From contig CM036756.1 of NCBI GenBank assembly GCA_020796225.1, positions 51,936,363-52,000,362 of the forward strand: a DNA stretch of 64,000 nt, in the 5' to 3' direction. The first letter of the stretch is position 1. Each line of letters opens with the position of its first letter. This document shows positions 1-12,500 of the stretch, piece after piece. The stretch comes from Arion vulgaris (Eukaryota; Mollusca; Gastropoda; Stylommatophora; Arionidae). Under the pieces are notes generated by a model, which searched no databases, was not told where the DNA came from, and saw only the letters and a list, made by a program, of their open reading frames with translations. Position numbers and translations under genes: made by a program.

Positions 1-45
1 GAGAATCTATGGGACTATCTGGAGTAATGTTACATTATTTCCGTA

Positions 46-455
46 ATCATTAACCAGTATATAATATTGACTAATACACACATTGCCTTTTTCTCCTCTT
101 ACAGAACTGTTAACTAGACAACTTCTACCAAGTTCATCAGATCAAAATCATTAACCAGTATATAATATTGACTAATACACACATTGCCTTTTTCTCCTCT
201 TACAGAACTGTTAACTAGACAACTTCTACCAAGTTCATCAGATTAAAATCATTAACCAGTATATAATATTGACTAATACACACATTGCCTTTTTATCCTC
301 TTACAGAACTGTTAACTAGACAACTTCTACCAAGTTCATCAGATCAAAATCATTAACCAGTATATAATATTGACTAATACACACATTGCCTTTTTCTCCT
401 CTTACAGAACTGTTAACTAGACAACATCTACCAAGTTCATCAGATCAAAATTCCT
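46..455 (+). repeat. 101-bp tandem repeat, four copies, each with a 3' splice site
   Basis: Four head-to-tail copies of a 101-bp unit run into the first coding exon. Each unit holds a pyrimidine tract and AG (TTTTTCTCCTCTTACAG) followed by the start of the exon's 5' UTR. The AGs lie at 103-104, 204-205, 305-306 and 406-407. The third copy has an A in its pyrimidine tract; the last copy has a one-base change in the exon-like part. The array therefore offers four alternative acceptors to the same exon. Confidence 0.9.
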
Positions 456-550
456 GGCAATATGTCCTCGTCCGTCCACTTCTATGCCTTGCTGTTGCTG
501 ATAGTCGTGTGTGCAAGCATATCAACGACTGTCTCCAAGGATAAATTGCC
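408..550 (+). CDS. Exon 1: 5' UTR end, start codon and signal peptide
   Basis: The exon begins after the last of four tandem acceptors (AG at 406-407) and ends at the GTATGT donor at 551. ATG is at 462. The 89 coding bases give a basic-poor start, a hydrophobic core (YALLLLIVVCASI) and a polar stretch ending SKDKLP. The reading frame continues past 550 only as intron. Coding ends in phase 2, and the next exon supplies the missing base. Confidence 0.85.
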
Positions 551-3500
551 GTATGTCTTTAACTTGTTTTTACTGTATTTATTAGATCAGATTCTGCACA
601 CACAAAAAGAACTGAATAGACACAAGCAGGGAAACAAACGTAAGACTTCTGATGAAATGCATTGTTTTTTTTCTGTGGCAACATATAGTTAGGAATCAGG
701 AACATTATACTAACACTGAAAAGATAAATCCAATCTTTTGGAACAAAATACTACAGACAATTTGTTTTAGCACGCTGTGGACAAAGAAGAGAAGAAATAT
801 AGACCCGGACGGCGAGTAACATTGGTTCATTAACAACATCATGTCTCGGAAAATAGTTTGCTCCCATTTAACGTCATAGTAGTTTAGAATTAGTAATATC
901 GAAGGGCATTGTTGGTAGAAGACGAGGTAAGGGACGATCAAGACGACGGTGACAAAAGAACATTAAGAAAATCTCGAACACGACGATGAACGAAGAGGCA
1001 AAACTGGCTAGTACTTGAGAGTCTTTCAGACGGGATGTGATGAGAGCGACGTTCTGGTACGCAAAGGAAAGGAGAGCGACGTTCTGGTAAAGGACATGGT
1101 GAAAATGAGGTTTTAAGAAGCCATGGGGAAGCCTAGGGGTCCTTTAATACCTGTTTACTGTCTATTTATTTACCGTGTCAAGGACATACTACACGAAGGT
1201 CACCACAGGTACGTATGAATTAGTAGCTGTCCATCGCAAGCGATGATGACAACAATATCACACGTGTGCTGCTGCACCTTTCTGGTGTGTGGAGGTGACT
1301 GTAGAGTCCAATCCTAGAACACAATCCCTACCACAGTTCATGATCAAGGTTAGACATGTGCGTGTTGTGTTTTCTGTCTTTTCGCGCAGCTCGTTTTCTC
1401 TGTGCCTCAACGGCACAATGATTCTCAGCTATGCGGGTTCCTCTTGTGTTGTTGCATCGCCACATTTGACGATCTTGCGCAAGGGATTCCCAGCACGTGG
1501 TGTCTATATCGAAGCATTACAGAGACACTTTAAGAGTGTCTTTAAAGCGTTTTTCTGTCTGCCCCTTCAAGTTCGCCACACATCAACTGTTTTGGGATGC
1601 GTTTATCAGGCATCTGAGCAACGTGACCGGCCCATCTTACTTGGGCCTTCTGCAACAGAATGTTGACTCTTGGGATCTTTGCTCTTGTGAGGACTTCGGT
1701 ATCTGGAATTTTGTCCTGTCAGCTTATTCTTAGTATTCTGCGTAGACAGCTTGTGTGGAAGTGGTTTAATTTTATTGCTTGTCTACTATACACTATCCAT
1801 GTCTCGCTTGCGTACAGCAGTGTGGTTAGCACTATGGCCTGGTAAACTTTCAGCTTTGTGGCTACACTTATTCACGTCCACTCTCACATAGTGACACGTA
1901 GCCTTCCGAACGCAACACTGACTTTGGATACCCTATTGTTGACATTCGAGTCTGTTTGTCAATCTGGATAGAATGTTGCCAAGATAGGCAAAGCTGTCCA
2001 CTGACATGAGACGCTGGTGTTTAACGTTGATGACTAGATTGTAGTACTGCTCTCTAGGGACGGGTTGGAACATGACCTATGTTTTCTTGGTGCTAATGGT
2101 AAGGTCAAACTTATCACAGGCCATTGAGAACTTGTCCACGTAAGTCTGCATTTCTTCCTCAAAGTTGGTAGCCAGGGCGCAGTCATCAGCAAACAACAGG
2201 TTTGAGATAGTTGATTCTTTTACCTTGGTGGAGGATTTTAACCTCCGAAGATTGAATAGATTACCGTGTGTCCTGTATCTAATCTTTACCCTATGTTCGT
2301 CGCCTTCCTAAAAGACATCCATGAGCATGACAGCAAACATCATGCTGAAGAGTGTTGGGCCAGTACACAGCCCTGTTTGGCGCCGTTGGTGACATGGAAG
2401 GCTTCCGACAGCTCCCCTTCATTAAGTACACGTGCCATTATGCCCTCGTGAAACTGTTGGACGATCTTAATGAATTTCACTTGGCATCCAAATTTTTCCA
2501 TGATCTTTTATAGACCCTCTCGGTTGACCCGTGTCAAAAGCCTTCATCAGATCGACAAAGACCATGTAGAGGTTACGGTGCCACTCTTGGCATTTGTCCT
2601 GTAGTTTACGAGCAGCAAATATCACGTCTGCTGTTCCACCACCCGCTCTGAAGCCTCATTGAGTATCAGGGCGTAAGTCCTGTTCCAGGTGATCAATTAA
2701 GCGATTGAGGAGGACTCTGGCCAGTATCTTGCCAGCAATTGACAGAGAGAGATCTCCATGTGATTATCGCAGGCCTAGCGGTTTCCTTTGCGCTTGTACA
2801 GGTGGACAATAGTGGCATCCATTAGTCCCTGTGCTACACGTTCTTTGCTCCAAATGTACGTAAAGAGATCTGTCAACTTCAGAATCAGCATGGGTCCTCC
2901 TTCTTTGTACATTTCAGTCGGTATTGAGTCCACACCCGCCGCACATCTGACTTTTTGTCGTTTTGACCTCTTTTAAGGTAGGTGGAACATCAAGCTTGGC
3001 ATTGAGTGGGACCTGAGGCATGCGCTCTATGGCTTCATCACATATGGTGGATGGATAGTTGAGGACAGAACGGAAATGTAATGCCCAGTAGTTTAGTATC
3101 TGAGGCTTGTCAATTAGTAGCCTGCTTCATCTGCATCGAGTATAGAGGTGGAATGAGAATGTTAAGGGCCATACACGGTTGTTTTCAGGACATCATAGAA
3201 GCGTTTAGAATCATGTCTGTTTGCATACATCTGGATTTCATCAGATTTATTGCTTAGCCAGGCGTCTTGCAAATTTCATAATTCTCTCTTGAATCCTTCT
3301 CCAAGCATCTATGAAGGCTGTTCTTTTGGCTGATGATGTCATTTTGATGGGCTCTGTATGCCTCATGTTTCATGAGGAAAATACTTTATTTCTTCATCAT
3401 TTTCGTCAAACCAGTCGTGGCTCTTGCGTTAGTGTCCTATGCGCTCAGAGGTAGATAGGTACACGGTGTCTCTGAGGGTAGTCCTGTCAACCTCATTCCA

Positions 3501-6500
3501 GTTCGCCAATCTCACTCTCTCGTCCAGGACTATTTATATGCAGGGGCAAGACAAATCGAAAGGACTGGAGATAGTACCAGATACATTGGATGACCAGGGC
3601 TTTCTACGTGCCTCGTCGTGCTCTATGCTGTCCACATCGCTCTGCTGTGATCCGCCCTTCTAACCGTTGAGCCAGCTAGTGGCCTCATCCGTGAAGTCAG
3701 CCAGATCCAGTCTTTGCATGCATAGGTAGCGCATTGCCTAACTTACCGATGGTGTTAGACAAAACGATTACCCTCACCTGGTTTGACCGTCAATGTGATT
3801 GTTACAGCTAAACTACAGGCAAGAGTTCTGTGTTGTAGCCATGTTACAACTATTGCTGTACAATGTGAACACTACCACTATGTCACTACAGGTATGTATG
3901 GACACAATACGAGACAATCAGAAGACAACAATCAAATGGTTTCAGAACATTAACAGAATAATAGTGTATGTATAGACAAATAAATTGTACACAATATCAA
4001 CTGTGACAAGCATAAATCAACAATATAACAAAATGTGTAATAATAATAATAATAATGCAGTATATTAATTTGATGATCGTCGCTACATCGTAGTGGTTGG
4101 TAGTCGAATAGTGGCATATTCTACAATGTCATGTTTATCGTAGTGGCTGGTAGTCGAATAGGGGCATATTCTACAATGTCATGTTTATCGTAGTGGTTGG
4201 TAGTCGAATAGTGGCATATTCTACAATGTCATGTTTATCGTAGTGGTTGGTAGTCGAATAGTGGCATGTTCTACAATGTCATGTTTATCGTAGTGGTTGG
4301 TAGTCGAATAGTGGCATATTCTACAATGTCATGTTTATCGTAGTGGTTGGTAGTCGAATAGTGGCATGTTCTACAATGTCATGTTTATCCTAGACCTCTG
4401 TTGCCATCATGCTTAATCATCTGTCACTAACTGAATCCATATTCTCTGTGCTCTTCCTCTTCTCCTCTTTGTCGGGCTGTTTCCTTTGATAATTTTTCTT
4501 AATTCTTCATGTCTTTTTATATGTTCAACATATTTCTATTTTTATTTGTAGATTCAACCAGTTTTGTTTGATTTTTATCTTGTTCTGGATAGATGTATTT
4601 GTTCACTTCTCCTTGTCCATGATATACAGAGAATTTTTTCTGCAATACTTATATTGGAAGTAATATTTCTATTATTATATTTATTATGTATATACATTTG
4701 CCACTGCTTTGCTAAGTTCCACATTTCACATGTATACGTTGTCCCGGTGGATATGCATGCTTTCAGTATTTTTATCTTACAATATACTCAGCATTACTAA
4801 TATAATGTATTGCCGATATTCAACAACAACCGGTCACGTCTGCACTTTTTATCAATGTCAACCAGGTCTAGCCAATGTGCTTTAAAGAAGCTGTCTCGCT
4901 GTGGACTTTGTGGAAAGCCAATAAACGTTACACTCATAGCCAGAAACGTATTTGCTCATCCAATGTTCGAGCACCAAGTTACAATTGTCAAACAGTCACA
5001 ACGACCTCTTCTATACTTCCTAGAGAAAGCTGCTGATCAAAATGGTGTTTTCAAGTAAGTAGACATTTCTGTACAAATGTTTCTACTACATAATTGTTAG
5101 AAGTATCACATCTCACTGATTATTTGATATATTAATATATCTTCACTTCAGATTTATCAATTGTATATGACAACCAAGTGTTACCTTTATGGCAAACGTA
5201 TCCACCTCCAATATATCAACAGTTTACTATTGTATACAGCGACTACAACGGTTACATCGCCTATTCGGTGGTCAAACCAGGTGAGGGAAACCGATGGGTC
5301 TAGCAGCATCGGTAATCTAGGCACTGTCTGCCTGTGCATGCAAAGACTGGATCCGGCTGACTTCGCGGATGAGGCCACTAGTTGGCTCAACGGTTAGAAA
5401 GGCGGATCACAGCAGAGCGGTGTGGACCGCATAGAGCACGGCGAGGCACTTTAGAAAGCCCTGGTCATCCACTGCATCTGGCACTATCTCCAGTCGTCTT
5501 GACTTGTCTTGACCCTGAATACAGATAGTCCTGGACGAGAGAGTGAGGTTGACGAATAGCGCAACTTTTCCTCACTATAATCCAAATACAGCGCAAGCTA
5601 CAGTTTCAGACAAAGTCTGAGATTGTTGTCATCATCGCTTGCGATGGACGGCTATTATGATTGTATATACTTCAATCACTCCGTTTTCCCTTTTTTTACT
5701 TATTCTCCTAAATGGAAAAGCAAAATCAACCAAATGTATTACTGAAACCACAGTTTTATTTCATGATTCGTTGTGGCGAAGCGGTCAAACCGTTGTCTTT
5801 CTTTCGGAAAGTTATTGGTTCATATCACAATAGCGTCTTTCAGTTCATGAGTGCATTTTTTTCCGAAGATCCCTATGATTGTTGCTGGAGCTACAGAGTT
5901 CGTGTAATACTCTCGGCATGTAGCGCACCATTACTGTGTAGTAGAGGAACCGATCCATATATTGGGTAAACCCGGTGAAATTCTTGCTCTTTAAAAATCG
6001 TTATTACAAGAAACATCATTAGTGAGAATTGTGAGCACTTTTATCTTCAGATATCAACAACGAGAGTTGACTTAGAGCTAACCAGACATTCTTCATTTTA
6101 TACTGAGAGTTGAGTTAGACATAGAGCGTTGTACTAATCAAACATAGCTCATTTACATAGCTCATTTACATAATGCATTTACATATCACGTTTTCCATCA
6201 TCAAACTCAGTATTTCTTTATTAGACATTTTACTATAGCTTTAAAGTAGTGTAATAATTGTATCTACGTTTGTAAATAGTACTGTGTTAGTGTGCAAGCA
6301 CTGGATGTGCAAGTGTAAATAGTACTGTGTTAGTGTGCAAGCACTGGATGTGCAAGTGCAAATAGTATTGTGTTAGTGTGCAAGCACTGGATGTGCAAGT
6401 GCAAATAGTACTGTGTTAGTGTGCAAGCACTGGATGTGCAAGTGTAAATAGTACTGTGTTAGTGTGCAAGCACTGGATGTGCAAGTGCAAATATGCGATA

Positions 6501-9500
6501 CATTATTACCAAATGGTCTACAGCAGCGTTTCCCAAAGTGGGCAGTACTGCCGCCACCCCACCCCCAATGGGCGCTGAAGCGTTCTAGGGGAGGGAATAG
6601 TGGGTTCAGAAGAATTGGTGGGGTGTTCAGGCGATTAGGGTCGGTGGCTTCTTAAAGAAGAAATTAATAATAAATATTTTAAAATAAATTATTTTCGTGA
6701 TTTTGCGAAAATTTGAATTCTGCTTTTTAATTCATCTTATGCCCGTCTGAAACGATCCTTTTTTTCATCAATTTTCTATTTCTTGCATATAATCATTTGA
6801 AAATTGACCATGTAATACAGAAATATATATAATTTTTCTATGTCAAAGAGAAAATAGAGCATGTATATGTGTGGGAGGGGGCGCTGGCAAACTGTTATAA
6901 TGTGGAGGGGGCGTTACAAAGTGTATGTTGTGCAAAGTGGGCGGTGGGCCAAAAAAGTTTGGGAATCTATAGTCTACAGCATAGGTTTCACCGGGGCGCT
7001 GAAAAGTTGGAAGCGGGCGCTGGGTTGAAAAGTAAACTTTGGGGGGCGTTGAGGACCATCCTCTGCCCCCTTACGCTGAAAATGTAAAGTCACTCGAGTC
7101 CTCCCCGCGCGCAACGATTAATAATGCAATAGACAGAATCTATGCATATTGTACCAGGTTATGTTGGAATCAAAGAAGAAATCCAGACACTATGATGTTG
7201 AGTATTTGAGATAGATTTTACTCAATCACCCACAAACAAGACATTACCAAAGTGTCTAAGTGCCACAAGATGTTTTCACATAAAGCTATGAAACCTTCGT
7301 GATTAGAAGAACATGTCAGCAAAATATATCCTGGTAGGCAGAAAAGATGAAAATGTATCTTACCTTCAAGCTTAGAGATCAACATTCTTACCTTCAAGCT
7401 TAGAGATCAACATTCTTACATTAAAGCTTAGAGATCAACATTCCAGATGTCCAACTTTGGCTGGTATTGTTTCGGCGGCAGCAAAACAAGAAAAATGATG
7501 GGCTACTCTTTATACAACATTTCCTTACTTATTGCTAAATCTGAACATCCGCACACTATAGGCGAAGAATTGATACTGCCAGCTGTGAGTGGGGTTCTGC
7601 GTTCTGTACTGCATATGCCGCGGTCTGAAATTATTTTTAATTCTCATTGAGAAATAGGACAGTGTAGAGATGAATCGTCAAAATGATGTTTTGACGACTA
7701 CTTTTGAAGCTTTCTTTATAACTTGATGTCTTCTTTACAAACAAATAAGTCTTTACCTCTGGCGCACGTTCGCTTCATAAAAGATTTAAACATTTGTCAA
7801 GAACTATTATGTGCAAGAACATTAGAAACGGACAATAAAGAAAATCTATATTTGACGTATTGAAATACCATTTTAAGAGAGAAAAATTCGCTGAATAATA
7901 TCTCGTCTGCTGCCGATTGTGCTCTGGCAATGGTTGGACGCTACAGCCAGTTGAATTCATATTTGAAAAAACTGTCCCAAATGTAGTCGCTGTGCAAAGG
8001 AGCGGCAGGAAAATCTTGCAGATCAAAATCCACCAGACACAGGAGATTCAACATAATCCGCTGGAACGCCGAGTATATATACATCAAAAAGCAGGCCCTA
8101 GCAGTGAAAAATAGACATTGCATGCATTCAGAAAACACACATCAAAACACCCACACAGATTCTCTATCCGAGGTTATCAGTTATACAGATAAGGCTACAC
8201 GGAGGAGGGGGGAGAGGGCTCATACGCGTGAGCAACAAATACACCATGAAACAGATAGAAGTCAGCACAAATGGGGAAGCAGAAATCTAGGAATTGGCAT
8301 CTTTGTAGACATCTAACAGATTGAACTAACAGAGCCCTTATGCTGGAAACCATGACACTGACCAATACAAACTGTCTAGTAGTGGAGATTTTAATAGTCA
8401 CCCAGGAAGGTGGGGATACCAAGACATCAATGTAAAGGGGGTAGAACAGTGGAAATAGATAACAACCTGCAGCTCAGGAATTGACTCGATGACCCACCAA
8501 CCTTCTACTCAAAAAGACAGAAAAATATATCCAATAGACCTCGTCTTTGCCACCGGTGACATAGCCCACAACTTGATCGAATCTTCATGGATCAGCAAGG
8601 AGACAGTGACACAAACCTGTCAAACTCTCCTTGAAGATTAGATATTTCACCCAAGTCCAAAAATAATGACCCAGTGGAACTACAAAAGAGCTGACTGGGC
8701 ACAGTTTGCGAGGCTCAGCGACATCTACTATGACCCCATAAATAGACACCAAAAAAGATAGTGAACATGACAGACCTACTTAACATACTCAATTTTGAGG
8801 GCGCAATAGAATCAATTTCTAGAGATGCAAGAAGAGACTACAAACCTTTTTAATCAGAAAAGGTCCAAAATGTTGAAGAGGAAGTGAGTCAGCCAGAGAA
8901 AGAGTCGAAACTGAGCAGAGCATAGACAGCAACATAGCACTCAAGGTAGCCTCGGCTAAATATAGGAGAGCAGTTAAGAAAACCGCAAGGCAGAGCTGGA
9001 GAGACAAGATGTCACAACATGGACAGAGATGAGTTCAAGAAGCACTCCAGGGTCTTAACCTTAAAAAGTCACCAGGAAAGGATGGCATCACAAATGAGAT
9101 GCTCATCAACCTAGGCAAGAAAGCAAAGAAAAAGCTGAGAAAACAGTTTTGACTGCAAGCTGGAAAGTCGCAGAGATACCTAGTGAATGGAAAGAAGCTA
9201 TCACAGTGCCCAATCTAAAACAAGGAAAAGACAGATTCAATCCAAGCAATCGTAGACCAATTAGTCTCTTTAGGTGGTGTTGAAAAAGTGATGGAGACGC
9301 TTATCAATAGAAGACTCATGTGACAACTGAAGCAAAAACAATTGATACTACTACAGCAAAGTGGATTCAGTCAGCATGGATCAACAGAAGACCAAGTAAC
9401 TTCTGCACAGGAGATCGAAAGTGGATTTCAAGAAAAGAACACTAACGGTGTGGGTTGACAAGGAGAAGGCTTTCGACAGGGTCTGGAGAGAGGAACTGAA

Positions 9501-12500
9501 AATCAAACTGCTCAAACTCGGAATCAAAAGGCGCAAGTGTATCTGGATATGTCACTATCTGGTAAATAGAACAGCCGAAGTATAGACCAGGAAAACATAG
9601 CAGGAAGGCAATCATCGAACAAGTTGTTCCTCAAGGAGGGATTCCTGTCTCCAACGCTAATTCTAGTTTTATAAATGATTATGGAAGACATCCCCAACAG
9701 AGTGCACGGTGCAATCTACGCTGATGATCTGGCACTGTGGACACGAGAAGAATCAATAGCAGTAGCCACCTCAAGGATGCAAGATGTAATTTGAAAGCTG
9801 GAAAAATAGACCAGGTCTTGACTGCCCTTTATAAATGACAATTCTTCAGTATATCCAAGAAGAAACAAATGCTCAAACGCAAGTTCAATGACCACCTACT
9901 CTCAATGGACGAAAGTCCAACATATATGGGAATCATGATGGACAGCCGGCGGACGTGGAAAACACAGATAAATCTAGGGAAAAAGAAAAGAAGCGACTGG
10001 GGATCGTGAACAAATTAGCAGGCACCAATAGGAGTGAGGGTTGTAGCATTCCGAAAAGGATTTACCCTGGGAGAGTTTGGCCAGTACTTAAGTATGGCAT
10101 AGCAGTCTGGGTCATAATCTCCAAGACACACTTCATAAAGCTAAGCCGAGTGTTAAGCCAGGCACGGATCATCACTGAAACCATAAGTCTACCCTCATAG
10201 AAATACTGGAAACAGCCATAGGACTTCAACCAATGGAGGACAGACGAAACATGAAGGCACTTGAACGAGGAGAAAAATACAAGAGATTGATGAACCATCC
10301 AATGCACCCCAAATAAACAGCTACGGTAGGGGCAGATTGAAAAGGAGTAGCTTCATGGCAAACTCCAAAGAGCTTGACCACGCAGACCCAATATTGGTAC
10401 TGGCTCAACCAAGACACATACAACCAGCCAGTACCTCTCCTCCCTGGTCATGCAGGCCCCCAGAGCTGAGGCCTCAATGCAGCTGCAAAATGGCACTACA
10501 ACATATGAAACAAATACATGGAAAAATTGTGATTTTGGTCTACTATCTCAGCAGCGAAATCTGAAAGGAACACAGAACTAAGTGATCTCAGGTCAACTGT
10601 AGCCCAGTTGGCCCATGATTCCGAGAGTGTAGTAATCCAGTGGATACCCTCACAACGCAAGCTCAAGGGGAATGAAGATGACAGACTGGCTAAAGAGGGA
10701 GCAGGAATGCCTCAAGATGACGACCTGGTCAGCTAGAAAGAAGCAAAACCATCGCCAGGGACACTACACAACAAAGTGGGAAAAATAACACACAAAATAC
10801 AACAAGCATGATGGATATTGCGAACTGTCCAGAAGAGACCATATTATCATACTTCGCCTCCGGACGGGTCACAACAGAATGAGAACAGAACTAGATTCAA
10901 GATAGGCACAAACGACCTATGCCTCTGTGGTTTGACAAATATGATGACAGAGCACGTCCTACAGAACTGCACCCAGTATGCAGAGCTAAGAAGAAAGAGG
11001 TGGCCCACTTACACCAGCGTCCAAGAAAACTGTATGGCATGGCTGATAGGGGCCTTTATTAGAGAATCCAAAATCCCAGTCTAGTGAGCACGCAGTTGAA
11101 GAGGAAGAAAATATACCAATAACAGAATTATCACTGGAGGAAGAGTTGATAGAATCGTCAACAAATGAAGTGTTGAAAACGAAAATTTAATAATAAATAT
11201 AAAAAATTGTAATTACAAAGTCAAATTTCAAAATTATTTCTACGCTTATAGGCTGCAGTAAGAAGTTTATTGTATTCCCAACACCATATTTAGCTGAAAG
11301 AGGATTTAGCATGGTCACCAGACTATTCACAAAGAACCGAAACAGATTGTCAATAGAGGAATCGGTATTTAAAATTATTGATGACAAAAATGTTGCCAAA
11401 CATTGAAAAATTAGTTTCATTACATCTAGTTCAGCTCCAATAAATACATTATAACCAACATTTTGTCAATGATACTGTGAGCAATACAGTAATATTGGTA
11501 TTATCTTCTAATAAAAAAACTGAAAAATGTGTCCTTGTTTTTCAATTTATAGTATATACAATATAGTTTACCCAGGGGGACGCTAGCGAATTATTCACTG
11601 AAAAAGGGGGCGCTCATTCAAAAAAGATTGGGAACCTATGATATGGTATACAGCCCTGTTTCCCAACGTGGGGCGCACGCCACACAGGGGGGCATTTTCA
11701 TCGTTTAGGGGGGCAATGGACTCATTCAGAGTTTAACTAATGTTCATGATGTTGCTAAACCGATATACTGACTTTTGGATGTCTGTTGACAAAAACGACT
11801 GTTGCTTTACAATCACGTTACTGAAGTTTTAAAAATCTTCAATAAGCGGAAAGTACTTATATCAAGGTACATTTTTATCTCCTTTTAACAAAGCTTTGAA
11901 GGCGGGAAAGCATGTATTATTGTGTTAAAATCGAGTCAAATTTTTTTTTTTAAAACTGTAATGTGTTCGTCATTTGCCAACCTTGTCATGAAGACCAAAA
12001 TGAGTTTATACAGTGCAATCTTGAGTATGTAACATTATTGGACAGAGCCACGCGTATCATATTTCCGCCACAGAAAGCAGGTCCGAAGTTTGATTTGGCT
12101 TTGAATGTTAGGTACGATGGGAAAAGCAACCAAGAAACATCAAGGTGGTTTGACTCTAATACAAGTTATGGACCATTAGTCTGATTACCAAAGTAATGGA
12201 TACTCACTGTGCCACAAGATTATACAGGTGTCCTTAGAGTATCATTTTGTAATTGTATAGTTAACGAAGGAGCATTTATATATGGATTACAGTAGAATGT
12301 CATGAGATCTTGTTTTCCATGTTTAGCGACAGATTGAGAAGGCGTGGTTGGGATATACATTTTTAGACAATGGCAGAAGAATGTCGTTAGTCGAAGTAAA
12401 ATGCGTCTTTTCTAAGAGAGTAGCAGATGTGGAAATCGAGTCCTGAGAAAAAGTTTTGGAATAGTAAAGTAAAGTAAAGTAGAGTAAGAATAGTAAAGTA

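Larger units (their letters stand above)
6980..11645 (+). mobile_element. BED-finger hAT transposon, decayed, split by a LINE
   Basis: The left end CATAGGTTTCACCGGGGCGC and the reversed right end CATAGGTTCCCAATCTTTTT pair as terminal repeats. Inside on the + strand are BED-finger remnants (about 7240-7345, CHKMFSHKAMKPS), the conserved SLLIAKSEHPHTIGEEL block (7525-7575) and RFIKDLNICQELLCARTLET (about 7771-7835). A CADGAPAMVG-like motif lies near 7920, and the C-terminal hAT dimerisation region (PYLAERGFSMV, KNRNRLS) at 11285-11400. A LINE interrupts it at about 8000-11105. Frames are broken, so it is inactive. Confidence 0.8.

Noticed and set aside
1289..1845. Three overlapping + strand frames near 1.3-1.8 kb
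   Set aside because: They are antisense shadows of the LINE C-terminus at 1218-3881.
4810..5058. An 82-codon single-exon gene starting at 4810
   Set aside because: The splice acceptor at 4864-4865 and the phase match with exon 1 show that 4810-4865 is intron.
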